A DNA stretch of 64,000 nucleotides from Paenibacillus oleatilyticus (GTDB lineage: Bacteria; Bacillota; Bacilli; Paenibacillales; NBRC-103111), in contig NZ_JAHNZO010000020.1 of the NCBI RefSeq assembly GCF_018998565.1, positions 1-64,000 on the forward strand. The letters run 5' to 3'. Position 1 is the stretch's first letter, and every line of letters starts with the position of its first letter. The notes below the pieces were generated by a model, which saw nothing but the letters and a program-made list of their open reading frames with translations, was not told where the DNA came from and did no database searches. Below, one piece after another: positions 1 to 10,239 of the stretch. Made by a program: the position numbers and the translations under genes.

Positions 1-3000
1 ATGGCCCACCAGAACAGCTCCCACACCGACACGTCGAACGTAAAGGTCGTTTTTTGCAGAATCACGTCCGCCTCGCCCATCGGGTAGCGCTCATGCATCC
101 ACAGGATACGGTTAAGCACGGAATGATGCTCGATAGCCGCGCCTTTCGGTTTGCCGGTCGAGCCCGACGTATAGATAACGTAAGCCATGTCGCGCGGACC
201 GGAACCATGGGGCAGATTCGTCGCATCTTCGGCGTAAACCGCCCCCTCGTTCAAATCGAGAACCCGGCCTTCCAGCTCCGCCGGCACGCGGTCCAGGAAG
301 CGGCTTTGTGTCAACAGCAACCGTGCCCCCGAATCTTCGGCGATGTAGCGGATGCGCTCGGCCGGATACTCCGGATCGATCGGCACGTAAGCACCGCCCG
401 CTTTCAGAATCGCGTAGATGCCGACGATCATCTCCAGCGAGCGCTCGACCATGATCGCTACGGGTACATCCGCGCCAACGCCTTCAGCGCGCAGCGTCCG
501 CGCCAGACGGTTCGCCCGCTCGTTCAGCTCGCGGTACGTCAGCCGCTCGTCCTCGAACAGCACTGCTGTCCGCTCCGGCGTGCGGGCCGCTTGCTCCTCG
601 AACAGCTCATGAATCGTCCGCTCCTGAGGATACTCCGCGGCCGTGTCGTTGAATCCGTGCAGCAGCAGCTCCTTCTCTTGCCCGCTTACCAGCTCCAGCC
701 TGTCCACCGGAATAGCAGGGTTCGCTGCAATCTGTTCCAGCACATGCACGAAATGGTGCTGCATTTGCTCAATTTCAGCCAAATCAAAAGCGTTCGCGTT
801 ATATTCAAACTGGAAGCGAAGCTCGTCGCCCGGCATGACAATCATGTTGAAATCATAGGTCGTTTGCTCGGACATCACGACGTTCGAAATCGCAAATCCG
901 CTTTCGCCGCCGCCTTTCATCAGCAGTTGCTCGGCTTGCTCTTCCATCGGATAGTTTTCAAACACAATAATATGGTTAATTAAATCCTGCTTCTGTTCCG
1001 TCAGTTTCTGGATCTCAAAGAGCGGATACGTATCATAGCTTTGCGTTTTTAAGGTCTGCTCCTGGCTGCGGATCATCGCCCGGGCGAAGCTTTCGCCCGG
1101 CACTGCTTGAAGACGGACCGGTATCGTATTGATGAACAGACCGACGATGCTCTCCACGCCCGGAATTTCCGCCGGACGGCCCGACACGACGCTGCCGAAC
1201 ACGACATCGGAACTGTTGTTGTAATTTTGCAGGATGACGCCCCATGCCGTTTGTATCAACGTGTATAGGGTGACCTGGTGCTGCTTGGCCATACGGTTCA
1301 ACTTCTCGGTCAGTTCGCGGTTCAGCAAGAAGATATGCTTAACGGGTGCAAATCCGCTTGCGGCATCCCCGTGGTCCGACCGAGGGAGTAATGTCATCTG
1401 CTCATAACCGGACAAATACTGGGACCAGAAATGCTCCGCTTCCCGGTAGTCCTGCTTTTCCAGCCAATCAAAATACCGGCTGTAAGGCGTAACAGGGGCA
1501 AGCTTCGGCTGCTTCGAGCCAAGATAAGCGTGGTAGCTCTCGAACACCTCGCCTAACATGAGCGATAAGCACCAGCCGTCCATCAAAATATGATGGAAGC
1601 TCCATACAATGCGGTATGACTGATCGCCGGTTTGCAGCACGGAAACGCGCATTAACGCGCCCTGCTCAAGATCAAAGCCCCGTTTTTTATCCTGACGGAG
1701 GAAGCTTTCGGCGTATGCCAACCGCTCATCCGCTTCAAGCGGGCGCAGATCCTCGTAGCTGAAATCGACCGGTTTATGGCGGACGACCACCTGAATCGGC
1801 TCGTCGGTCAGCGTAGTTGTCAAATAATTGGCACGCAGAACCTGGTGTCTTTGCACAAGAAGCTCAAAGCCGCGGCGGAATGCTTCCACCTGAAAGCTTC
1901 CTTCCAGATCCAGTGTCAATTGCTCAAAGTACGAACCGGCTTGCCGGTCCATTAAGCTGTGGAACAGCATCCCCTTCTGCAGCGGCGTCAGGGCAAACAC
2001 ATCCTCCAGCTCACCGACGTGGCGCATCAACTCCGTAATTTGCTCAAGCTGCGCCAGGGAAAGGCTTTTCATTTGCAGGTCGCTTGGTGTCAGTTCCGGC
2101 TGTTCCTTGGACGTGCAGTGGTCTAGCACTTCACGCAAGCTCGTTTGCAGAAGTCCTGTCAACCGTTCGATGGTATCTGCCCGAAACGCTTCCGCATCAT
2201 AGCGGATCGTCATCTCCAGTTCCCCGCCAACGATCATGCCGTTCACGTCAACCGGGTACCTCATGACCGTCTGCGCGCTAACAAATTCGCCGGTTGGGTG
2301 CGGGGATAAGCTCAAGCCGCTTTGCTCCAAGTCCTGATCGAATTGGCCCAAATAGTTAAAGCTAAGCTCCGGCTCTTGAACGAATACTCGTTCCCCATTG
2401 TTCATAGACGACAAGTATTTCAGTATGCCAAACCCGATGCCCCGGTGAGGAATCCGGCGAAGCCCTTCCTTCACCGTACGGATACGGTGCGAAATGTTCT
2501 TTTTCGTTTCACCGCTTCCCATTTCAAGCACGACCGGGAACTGGCTTGTAAACCAGCCTACGGTACGGGTCACATCCACATCCGAAAGGATTGGCTCACG
2601 TCCGTGCCCCTCCAGATTGACCGCAATCCGGTTATGCCCGGTCCAATCGTGGACGGCTATGCCAAACGCAGTAAGCAGAAGATCGTTGACTTCTGTATTG
2701 TAAGCGCGGTTCGCTTGCTTCAGCAGCCGTTCGGTCTCCTCTTTGGTCCAGCGGATCGACACAACCTCGCTCCTGCCAACGGTTGGCGTCCCGACGTCGG
2801 AAAAGTCCTTGGGCAGCGGGAGGAATCCGGCAGCGCCCGACTCCAGCCAATACTGGCGTTCGCTCTCCATAGCAGGGCTGCCGGCATGGGCGAGCAGCTT
2901 GTCTGCCCACGTTTGGAACGAGTCGGTTTTTGGCGGAAGCTTGATCGTCACAGTACCGCTGAGTGCCTGCTCGTAGCCCGCTGTCAAATCCTCGAGCAGT

Positions 3001-6000
3001 ATGCGCCACGATATACCGTCCACAACCCAGTGGTGAATGGCAATCAGCAAGTGATCCCCATCTGCGCAGCGGAATAGGCCCAGCTTAACCAGTGGCCCGT
3101 CATGAAGCTGGATACTGTTTTGAATCGCGTTTGCTTGCGTTTCAATCGCTTCAGCTACATGCTCTACCTGCCTAAAGTCGAAGATCTCCAGCCCGTACAG
3201 TCCGCTGCCTTCCCCGTCTGCACCGCGATTCCAGGTTTCGTAAACGCCGTTCTCCGTCTTGCGGAGCACGATGCGAAGGGCATCGTGATGCTTGACGATG
3301 GCCTCCACCGCCGAGCGAAGCGCAGCTTCCTCAAAGCCCGCTTTCCGGTAAAGCAGAAACGCCTGGTTAAAGTGGTGAGGTTCAGCCGGATTCTGCTCTA
3401 AATACCAGAGCTGGATCGGGGTATGCGCAACGGGTCCACGAACCTCGCCTTGATCGGCAATCCGGCTGGCTTCTTGCACATATCTGCCCAGTTCCGCCAC
3501 GGTTGGATATTGGAACATCTCTCTCATTTCCAGCTTATATCCGGCTTGAAGCAATCGTGAAGAAACCTGGATAGCTTTAATCGAATCGCCGCCCAGCTCA
3601 AAGAAATTATCCAGCACACCGACATTCTTCACGCCAAGAACAGACTGCCAGACCGAGACGAGCGCCTGCTCGACAGCGGTGCGTGGCGCCACATACTCCG
3701 CACCTGTTTGCAGGCTGCCCTCCGGAGCGGGAAGTGCCCGACGGTCAACTTTGCCATTTGATGTAAGCGGTATCTGTTCAACTTGTACAAAGTACGATGG
3801 CACCATGTAACCCGGCAGCTCCCGGGACAGCGCGCTTCTGACCTCGTTGGCGCCAAGCTCGCATTCCGCCACATAATAAGCGCATAGCTGCTTTTGTCCG
3901 TTTTCATCCTCGCGCGCGATGACCACCGCTTCCTGTACCGCCTCCACTTGCAGAAGATGCTCCTCAATCTCGCCAAGCTCAATGCGGTATCCACGGATTT
4001 TCACCTGCTGGTCAATCCGTCCCTTATACTCCAGCGTACCGTCCGCCCGCCAGCGTACCAGATCACCGGTCCGGTAGCAGCGCTCGCCTTGACGGAACGG
4101 GCTGTCGATAAACTTCTCCGCCGTTTGCTCCGGTTGATTCAAGTAGCCACGGGCTACCCCATCGCCGCCGACCAGCAGCTCGCCCCAAGCCCCGACAGGC
4201 TGAAGCCTCATCGCGCTGTCGACAACATAGGCCGTTGAGTTGCGGATCGGACCGCCAATCGGCACCGTATTGGAGCGCTCCGCAGGAATCACGTACGCCG
4301 TTGAGAAGGTTGTGTTTTCCGTCGGACCATAAATGTTTACGAGCCGGAAGCCGGGGTTATCCTGAATCACGCGGTTAATGTGCGGCACGGACTGCGCCTC
4401 GCCCCCGACAAGCAGTGTGTCCAGGCTTGCAAACAGGCGGCTGTCCTGCTGCGTGAGCTGATTAAATAGCGCAGTGGTCAAGAACATCGTGGTAATGCCA
4501 TTTTCCTGAATCGTCTGCTTCAAGCTGGCCGCATTCAAGATCATGTCCTTATTCACCAAATGAAGCTGTCCGCCATTCAGCAGCGCGCCCCAGATTTCAA
4601 ATGTGGACGCGTCAAAGACGACCGATCCGGTTTGCAGGATGCGCGTTGTTTCGTCCAGCACGGCAAAATCGGTATTTTTAACCAACCGGACTACATTTCT
4701 CTGTTCAACCATAACTCCTTTTGGCTTACCGGTTGTTCCGGACGTATAAATCACATAAGCCAAATGGTTAGGTCCGCTTACCGGTTCCAGGTCGGAACCA
4801 TTCTCGTCATAAACTTCCTTTCTGCTTATATCCAGGATCGTTCCTTTAAAGTGTTCGGTAACTAACTCCTTCCGCTCGGTCAGCAGCACTTTGACCCCGG
4901 AATCTTCCAGCAGATAACGCACGCGTTCCTCAGGATAATCCGGATCAACCGGTACATAGGCGCCACCGGCTTTTAATATCGCCAAGATGCCGACGACCAT
5001 TTGCGCGGACCGCTCCGCTATAATTCCAACCGTATCATCCGCCGTAACGCCAAGGGCGCGAATCGTGCGGGCCAACCGGTTTGCCTGCTCGTTTAGGTCC
5101 CCGTAGGTCAAGGCCTTTCCTGCGCAGACCACGGCCGTCTGCTCCGGCGTTCGTCCCGCCTGTTCTTCAAAAAGCGCAGCAATGCTTTGTCCGCTTGGAT
5201 AATCGGCTGCTGTATCGTTAAATACGTTAAGAATCGTTTCCTTTTCCGTTTTGCTTAGGAGAGACAATTGTTGGATCGTCTGCGTCGGACTTTGAATCAT
5301 GCCCTCCGCAACGGCAAGGAATTGACGAATAATTTGCGCCACTTCCTGCTCATCGAACAGCTCGGTCCGGTAGTCGAAATAGAGCATCATTTTTCCCCGG
5401 TCGAGCTCATCCACCATATGAATGTCAAAGTCGTTCACGATATCGCCGCAAAAATTATTGTTCGGCTGCATGGCGAATTCGCCGAATTTGGCAAAGCTGT
5501 ACGTCCGGTATTGAATGGACCCGCCAAACAAACGCTGTATATCCTGACTGCGACGGGTTTCGCGCAAATCTTGAATGACTTTATTATACGGATACCGCTG
5601 ATGGCGCAAAATCGAGGATTGCTCTTTCGCAACGCTTTGCAAAAAAGCCAGCAGCCCGGTCTCCGGCTCCACGCGAACCCGGGTCGCTACCGTACTGACG
5701 AACATGCCGATCGTATCCTTTTCTTTCTTGCTTGTCCGGTTTGCATAAAGCGTACCAATCGGAATATCCTGCTCTTGCGTAACCTTATGCACGTAAATAT
5801 ATAAGGCCGATAAAAAGAAAGTAAAGAGACTGATTTGGTGCTCCTCGCAAAATGCGTTTATCCCCTTGTGGAGCTCCTCGCTGAGTTCGGCGCCCTTCCT
5901 TCTGCCTGCTGTGCTAAGCGTTAAGGGATTGTAAGTTTTAAGCCCAATCGTCTCCGGAAACTCACTAAACTTATCTAACCAATAGGCTTTGTCCTTCTGA

Positions 6001-6602
6001 TACCGGTCCGACTGCTCATATTCCTGCTCCGCTTGAATAAAATCAAGATAGGAATTGGCCGTCAAGCTGCTGGCGGCATCGAAGGTCCCATTCGCAAGCT
6101 CCTGGTAAAAGCCCGTCATTTGATCGATCGCCTTGTGCATCGACACACCGTCAGTGGCGATATGATGCATTCTAAAGCTAAGCCAGATTTCCTCTTCGTG
6201 GATACGGATAATCGTAAACTCATACAGTGGTGCATGCAGCAGCTTGAACGGCACAACGTTATTTCTCTTTAGCCACTCGGCCGCCTGCTCTTGGGGCATC
6301 TCCAAGTGTCCAATCACGAGATCCTCTTCGGCATAAGGCACGATGTACTGCCAAGGGACGCCGTTATCACAGGCAATGCGAATACGGAATGAGTCGTTGC
6401 GCTGCACGACGACACCGATCGCTTGTTTCAAGATATCTATATTCACAGCCCCATTAATTTTGGCGTTAAGGATGATCGTTGACGCATTGCGATTTGGATA
6501 CAGCAGTTCCGTATACCAAATACGCTGCTGCGGTTGCGTCAACGGATACCGCTTTACATTCTCGCGATCAAAGATCTGATTGTTTGCCGGCTCTTGTTTC
6601 AT
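1..6602 (-). CDS. Lipopeptide non-ribosomal peptide synthetase, 5' part (C-A-PCP-E-C-A...), cut by window edge
   Basis: The gene reads from the ATG at 6602 leftward and stays open to base 1 (about 2200 residues visible). Domains in order: condensation domain near residues 15-440 that resembles starter (fatty-acyl accepting) domains such as that of SrfAA, with HHIATDG; adenylation domain 470-960 with YTSGTTGKPKG; carrier with GGDSIKAIQ (Ser near 1004); epimerization domain 1040-1480 with HHWVVDG; condensation domain 1520-1960 with HHILMDG, of the type that follows an E domain; then the start of a second adenylation domain. The ten specificity residues of the first A domain read DAFFLGITFK by alignment to GrsA, close to known Ile/Val codes, so the first residue is probably D-Ile/D-allo-Ile or D-Val. 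Only D, V and W of the second code are visible, compatible with Ser but not proof. The ATG has GGGAG 14 bases upstream, slightly far. The ABC exporters lie just upstream on the same strand. The chain start and domain order are seen; the product is inference. Confidence 0.95.
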   Translation of the reverse strand, partial: MKQEPANNQIFDRENVKRYPLTQPQQRIWYTELLYPNRNASTIILNAKINGAVNIDILKQAIGVVVQRNDSFRIRIACDNGVPWQYIVPYAEEDLVIGHLEMPQEQAAEWLKRNNVVPFKLLHAPLYEFTIIRIHEEEIWLSFRMHHIATDGVSMHKAIDQMTGFYQELANGTFDAASSLTANSYLDFIQAEQEYEQSDRYQKDKAYWLDKFSEFPETIGLKTYNPLTLSTAGRRKGAELSEELHKGINAFCEEHQISLFTFFLSALYIYVHKVTQEQDIPIGTLYANRTSKKEKDTIGMFVSTVATRVRVEPETGLLAFLQSVAKEQSSILRHQRYPYNKVIQDLRETRRSQDIQRLFGGSIQYRTYSFAKFGEFAMQPNNNFCGDIVNDFDIHMVDELDRGKMMLYFDYRTELFDEQEVAQIIRQFLAVAEGMIQSPTQTIQQLSLLSKTEKETILNVFNDTAADYPSGQSIAALFEEQAGRTPEQTAVVCAGKALTYGDLNEQANRLARTIRALGVTADDTVGIIAERSAQMVVGILAILKAGGAYVPVDPDYPEERVRYLLEDSGVKVLLTERKELVTEHFKGTILDISRKEVYDENGSDLEPVSGPNHLAYVIYTSGTTGKPKGVMVEQRNVVRLVKNTDFAVLDETTRILQTGSVVFDASTFEIWGALLNGGQLHLVNKDMILNAASLKQTIQENGITTMFLTTALFNQLTQQDSRLFASLDTLLVGGEAQSVPHINRVIQDNPGFRLVNIYGPTENTTFSTAYVIPAERSNTVPIGGPIRNSTAYVVDSAMRLQPVGAWGELLVGGDGVARGYLNQPEQTAEKFIDSPFRQGERCYRTGDLVRWRADGTLEYKGRIDQQVKIRGYRIELGEIEEHLLQVEAVQEAVVIAREDENGQKQLCAYYVAECELGANEVRSALSRELPGYMVPSYFVQVEQIPLTSNGKVDRRALPAPEGSLQTGAEYVAPRTAVEQALVSVWQSVLGVKNVGVLDNFFELGGDSIKAIQVSSRLLQAGYKLEMREMFQYPTVAELGRYVQEASRIADQGEVRGPVAHTPIQLWYLEQNPAEPHHFNQAFLLYRKAGFEEAALRSAVEAIVKHHDALRIVLRKTENGVYETWNRGADGEGSGLYGLEIFDFRQVEHVAEAIETQANAIQNSIQLHDGPLVKLGLFRCADGDHLLIAIHHWVVDGISWRILLEDLTAGYEQALSGTVTIKLPPKTDSFQTWADKLLAHAGSPAMESERQYWLESGAAGFLPLPKDFSDVGTPTVGRSEVVSIRWTKEETERLLKQANRAYNTEVNDLLLTAFGIAVHDWTGHNRIAVNLEGHGREPILSDVDVTRTVGWFTSQFPVVLEMGSGETKKNISHRIRTVKEGLRRIPHRGIGFGILKYLSSMNNGERVFVQEPELSFNYLGQFDQDLEQSGLSLSPHPTGEFVSAQTVMRYPVDVNGMIVGGELEMTIRYDAEAFRADTIERLTGLLQTSLREVLDHCTSKEQPELTPSDLQMKSLSLAQLEQITELMRHVGELEDVFALTPLQKGMLFHSLMDRQAGSYFEQLTLDLEGSFQVEAFRRGFELLVQRHQVLRANYLTTTLTDEPIQVVVRHKPVDFSYEDLRPLEADERLAYAESFLRQDKKRGFDLEQGALMRVSVLQTGDQSYRIVWSFHHILMDGWCLSLMLGEVFESYHAYLGSKQPKLAPVTPYSRYFDWLEKQDYREAEHFWSQYLSGYEQMTLLPRSDHGDAASGFAPVKHIFLLNRELTEKLNRMAKQHQVTLYTLIQTAWGVILQNYNNSSDVVFGSVVSGRPAEIPGVESIVGLFINTIPVRLQAVPGESFARAMIRSQEQTLKTQSYDTYPLFEIQKLTEQKQDLINHIIVFENYPMEEQAEQLLMKGGGESGFAISNVVMSEQTTYDFNMIVMPGDELRFQFEYNANAFDLAEIEQMQHHFVHVLEQIAANPAIPVDRLELVSGQEKELLLHGFNDTAAEYPQERTIHELFEEQAARTPERTAVLFEDERLTYRELNERANRLARTLRAEGVGADVPVAIMVERSLEMIVGIYAILKAGGAYVPIDPEYPAERIRYIAEDSGARLLLTQSRFLDRVPAELEGRVLDLNEGAVYAEDATNLPHGSGPRDMAYVIYTSGSTGKPKGAAIEHHSVLNRILWMHERYPMGEADVILQKTTFTFDVSVWELFWWA

Positions 6603-6650
6603 GACAAATTCACACACTCCCGTTCGCATAGTAAAGTGATACTGTAGATG

Positions 6651-8438
6651 TTATACAGACACCAAAACCTGCTCTGCGTGGTATTGTAAATCGTGAAGCT
6701 TGGAATACACGCCACCTTTTTCCAGTAGTTCTTCGTGTGTTCCTTGCTCGACCAGGCTGCCGTCGGCAACCACGCAAATACAATCGGCTTGCTCTATGGT
6801 AGACAGCCTATGGGCGATGATCAGCGTTGTTCTGCCCCTCATCAGCTCTTGAAGCGCTAGCTGGACTTCATGCTCCGACTCCGCATCCAAAGCGGATGTA
6901 GCCTCGTCCAACAACAGAATGGGCGCATTTTTGAGCAGGGCTCTGGCAATCGCAATCCGTTGACGCTGCCCTCCGGATAAGGTTGAACCGCGTTCCCCGA
7001 CCATCGTCGCATAACCGTCCGGCAGCTCTGTAATGAATGCATGGGCTTGCGCCATCCGGGCTGCATTCTCCACTTCTTCATCGCTGGCATCCGGGCGGCC
7101 GAGTCGGATGTTCCCGGCAATCGAATCGTGGAAAAGAAATGCTTCTTGAGGAACATACGCAATGAGCTCGCGCAGTTCTTTAATCCTATAATGCTCTAAA
7201 GCTTTGCCTTGAATGTGTATCACACCAGACTCCCGCTCGTAAAAGCTGAGCAGCAGCTTCATGATCGTGCTTTTACCGCCCCCGCTTGGTCCGACTACTG
7301 CAGTCACTTTCCCCTCCGTTGCAGACATGGACAGACACCGGAGCACCGGGCGGCCCGGCTCGTAACCGAACGTAACGTTACACAACTCCAGCGCCGGCAC
7401 ATTGCCGGATGCCTCTTGACAGACCGGCTCAGCCTCCAGACCAGCGGTAGCCCGGTCACCTTCCGGCTCCGCAGGCTGATCCAGCAGTTGATGGATTCGG
7501 GCAGCACCGGCGAACGAGTTTTGCATCAGCGTAATCGCAGCCCCAACCTGGAGAAAGGTGCTTGAAATGCCTATTTGCAGGTAAAGAATTAAACCAAGCG
7601 TCCCCAGTTCAAGCTGCTGTCTGGACACGAGAAATAAGCCGATGGCGAGAATCCCCCCCATGCTGAAAAACTGAACGGCGAAATTGCAGGCTTCCAGCAC
7701 ACCGGATTGATGGCCCTGCTTCAGGCCGGACTCGCTTACTTCCTCGCTGGCCTCTTCGCAAAGCTTGCCGATCTGGTCCCTCAAACCGAACAGCTTCGTG
7801 ATCTGGAGACCGCCGATTAAATCCCCCACGCGCTCTGTCAATATGCCCATTTGCGCTTGCAGCTTGTCGCCGATCGCACGCATCCGGGGAGAAAAACGCG
7901 CGTTAATGCCTATAGTCAACAGTGCCAAGACGACGAGGACAAGGGCGAAACGCCAATCGACCACGCATAGGACAATAATCGATCCGGCTACCATGGTGAT
8001 TTGTGAAACAATCGATCTTAAATGCTCATGGTACGTTTTTTCGACTACTTGCACGTCGCTGGTCATCCGCGAAAGCAGGTCGCCGGAGTGGTATTTTTCC
8101 GCAGCGCAAAACGTGATTTTACCAATATGCTTGTATAACTGCATCCGCATATCCGCTAAGGTCAGCCTGATGCTTCGCAAATACAAATAGCTGAATATAG
8201 GCGATAAGATACACAATCCGACAACGGAGCCGATCACAATCGTAATAGCCGCATACAGATCTTCCAGCTGCCCGCTGACCGCAAAATTCAACAGGTCTTT
8301 GATCACAAAAGCAATAAGTATCGAAAGTCCAGAGTTGACCAAGCTATCGCCGATCAGTCCGGTATAATAAAGACGGCGTCGGGGGCGCATAAACTTCATA
8401 AGCTGCTTGTAATCAAGGAGCGCTTGTTTGAAAGACAT
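6651..8438 (-). CDS. ABC exporter, fused permease-ATPase
   Basis: A 595-residue half-transporter of the multidrug/peptide exporter type: an N-terminal six-helix membrane domain (about residues 20-310) and a C-terminal ATPase. Walker A GPSGGGKST lies near residue 381, the signature LSGGQRQRIAIARAL and Walker B with catalytic Glu (LLLDEATSALD) follow, and the H-loop is IIAHRLSTI, so the ATPase should be active. The ATG at 8438 was chosen because a strong AAGGGGGGAG site sits just before it; a longer frame opens at 8483 but would overlap the upstream gene more. As placed it overlaps that gene by 26 bases, suggesting translational coupling. The NRPS start follows 48 bases downstream of its stop. 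Probable role: export of, and self-protection against, the NRPS product, perhaps as a heterodimer with its neighbour. Substrate is inferred from position only. Confidence 0.92.
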   Translation of the reverse strand: MSFKQALLDYKQLMKFMRPRRRLYYTGLIGDSLVNSGLSILIAFVIKDLLNFAVSGQLEDLYAAITIVIGSVVGLCILSPIFSYLYLRSIRLTLADMRMQLYKHIGKITFCAAEKYHSGDLLSRMTSDVQVVEKTYHEHLRSIVSQITMVAGSIIVLCVVDWRFALVLVVLALLTIGINARFSPRMRAIGDKLQAQMGILTERVGDLIGGLQITKLFGLRDQIGKLCEEASEEVSESGLKQGHQSGVLEACNFAVQFFSMGGILAIGLFLVSRQQLELGTLGLILYLQIGISSTFLQVGAAITLMQNSFAGAARIHQLLDQPAEPEGDRATAGLEAEPVCQEASGNVPALELCNVTFGYEPGRPVLRCLSMSATEGKVTAVVGPSGGGKSTIMKLLLSFYERESGVIHIQGKALEHYRIKELRELIAYVPQEAFLFHDSIAGNIRLGRPDASDEEVENAARMAQAHAFITELPDGYATMVGERGSTLSGGQRQRIAIARALLKNAPILLLDEATSALDAESEHEVQLALQELMRGRTTLIIAHRLSTIEQADCICVVADGSLVEQGTHEELLEKGGVYSKLHDLQYHAEQVLVSV

Positions 8439-10209
8439 AGTCCGCTCCCCCCTTCTTGCTTGCTGCGCCCTGCGCTGACTCATCTTCCTTCGTTAATTGA
8501 TAGAGATACAGCTTTTTATAAACACCGTTTTGCGCCAAGAGCTCATCATGCGTACCGCTTTCCGCAATACGTCCCTGATCAAGGACAAGTATACGGTCAG
8601 CCCGCGAAATCGTTGACAGCCGATGGGCGATCACCATAACGCTGCGGCCGTCAGCCAAACGCTTTAAGGCGCTATGCACAAGGGACTCGGACACCGTATC
8701 AAGCGCCGAAGTAGGCTCGTCCAGCAGGATGAGCGGGGACTGCCTGAGCATCGCTCTGGCAATGGCAATCCGCTGCCGTTGCCCCCCGGATAATCCGCCG
8801 CCCCGCTCGCCCAGCATCGTATCATAGCCTTGCGGAAGCTGCTCGATGAAGTCATGGGCATTCGCTGCCTCGGCTGCAGCCATAATCTCCTCACGAGTAG
8901 CTCCCAGCCGCCCAAATCCGATATTGTCAGCGACCGTAGCGGGAAATAGATAAGAATCCTGGGATACAACGGAAATATTTGACCGCAGCGCAGATAAATC
9001 CCACTCGGACAAAGGCCTGCCAAACATACGAATCGTACCTTCGCCCGGTTTGGGCTCGTAAAAGCCGCACAGCAGCTTAAAGATTGTCGTCTTCCCGCCG
9101 CCGCTTGAGCCGACGATAGCCAGTGTTTCTCCCCGGCTTAGCTGAAAGCTGATGTCGTCCAATACGTTCGTTTTACTGTCGTAGGAAAAGGATACACGAT
9201 CGACGCGGACCGGAACATCCCACGTGCCAGCTTGCTCCTTGGAACCCGTTTGCCTTTCGACAGGCCAGTCAAGCGCATGGAAAAGCCGCCGGGAGGCACC
9301 CGAAGCCTCCTGCAATTGGGCAATCAGTGCAGGAGCCAGGCTGATCGGCTGCAAGGCAAGTGGCAGCAAGTAAAGAAACAAGATGAGACTACCTGCATTC
9401 AATTCACCGATTCGGATTAAATGCCCGCCATACACAACGACGAAAATAACAGGTACCGCCAGGAACAGAATAGCGATGGGCCCGAGTGCCGCATACCGCT
9501 TTTCAAGCCGCAAGCCCAGCTTTACGGCATGCTGCGTCAGTTCGCTATACTTTTGATAAAATATCGTCTGCGCATTAAATGCTTTCATCACCGCCAAGCC
9601 TCCGATGGAGTCCTGCGCCAGTGCATTCAATTGACCCATGGTGTCCTGAATCTGCTCGGAAGTCGAACGCAGCGTATGGGTCAGCAGTCCGGCAACCAGC
9701 ATGCCAAAAGGAAACAGCACGAGACTGAACAGCACCAGCTTCCAGTGTGTAAGCAAAAGCAGGGTCAGCGCGCCGATAAAAACAACAGGCAAATAAAACA
9801 AATTGGCGAAGTGCTGAATGAAAAAGTTTTGCAGCAGCGCCGTATCGCCCGTTAACCGGGAAATCAAATCGCCCGTTAATTTGCTTTCCGCTTGGGAAAG
9901 CGGCATATCGCCAAATCTGCGCACAAGCTCGTTGCGCAAATCGCGAAGCACCTTGACACTAAAGCGGGCTGTTGCATATTTGATCAGGTACCGGCATGGC
10001 ATGCCAATCACGATCATCCCCGCCAGCAGGAATAAAATCATAGAGGCAGAGGCTGCCCCACCATTCACCATCCGTTCGAAAAACTTGCCCAGTATGATCT
10101 CGATGGCAGCGAGCCCCAACGAAGCAACGACTGTTACCGCCACCCAGAACGAGTATGGCTTCACATAACGCACGAGTCTGCGAAAAACCGGCGAGCTTTC
10201 AGTCAACAT
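8413..10209 (-). CDS. ABC exporter, fused permease-ATPase
   Basis: A 598-residue half-transporter with the same plan as its downstream partner: membrane domain about residues 15-310, then ATPase with Walker A GSSGGGKTT near residue 365, LSGGQRQRIAIARAM, Walker B ILLDEPTSALD and IAHRLSTI. Both this protein and its partner keep the catalytic Glu, so neither looks like a degenerate half of an asymmetric pair. The ATG at 10209 has GGAGGA six bases upstream. It is the first intact gene of the minus-strand run that leads into the NRPS, and it lies directly behind the remnant of a diaminobutyrate aminotransferase gene. Role in lipopeptide export is inferred from context. Confidence 0.93.
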   Translation of the reverse strand: MLTESSPVFRRLVRYVKPYSFWVAVTVVASLGLAAIEIILGKFFERMVNGGAASASMILFLLAGMIVIGMPCRYLIKYATARFSVKVLRDLRNELVRRFGDMPLSQAESKLTGDLISRLTGDTALLQNFFIQHFANLFYLPVVFIGALTLLLLTHWKLVLFSLVLFPFGMLVAGLLTHTLRSTSEQIQDTMGQLNALAQDSIGGLAVMKAFNAQTIFYQKYSELTQHAVKLGLRLEKRYAALGPIAILFLAVPVIFVVVYGGHLIRIGELNAGSLILFLYLLPLALQPISLAPALIAQLQEASGASRRLFHALDWPVERQTGSKEQAGTWDVPVRVDRVSFSYDSKTNVLDDISFQLSRGETLAIVGSSGGGKTTIFKLLCGFYEPKPGEGTIRMFGRPLSEWDLSALRSNISVVSQDSYLFPATVADNIGFGRLGATREEIMAAAEAANAHDFIEQLPQGYDTMLGERGGGLSGGQRQRIAIARAMLRQSPLILLDEPTSALDTVSESLVHSALKRLADGRSVMVIAHRLSTISRADRILVLDQGRIAESGTHDELLAQNGVYKKLYLYQLTKEDESAQGAASKKGGADYVFQTSAP

Positions 10210-10239
10210 ATCTTCCTCCGTTCATGAAGTATCAACTGA

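Noticed and set aside
1-6602. Assigning the NRPS to tridecaptin or polymyxin synthesis
   Set aside because: The starter domain, early D-residue and two exporter genes recall such loci, but only one full specificity code is visible and its neighbour starts like a Ser code, so naming the product would go beyond the evidence.
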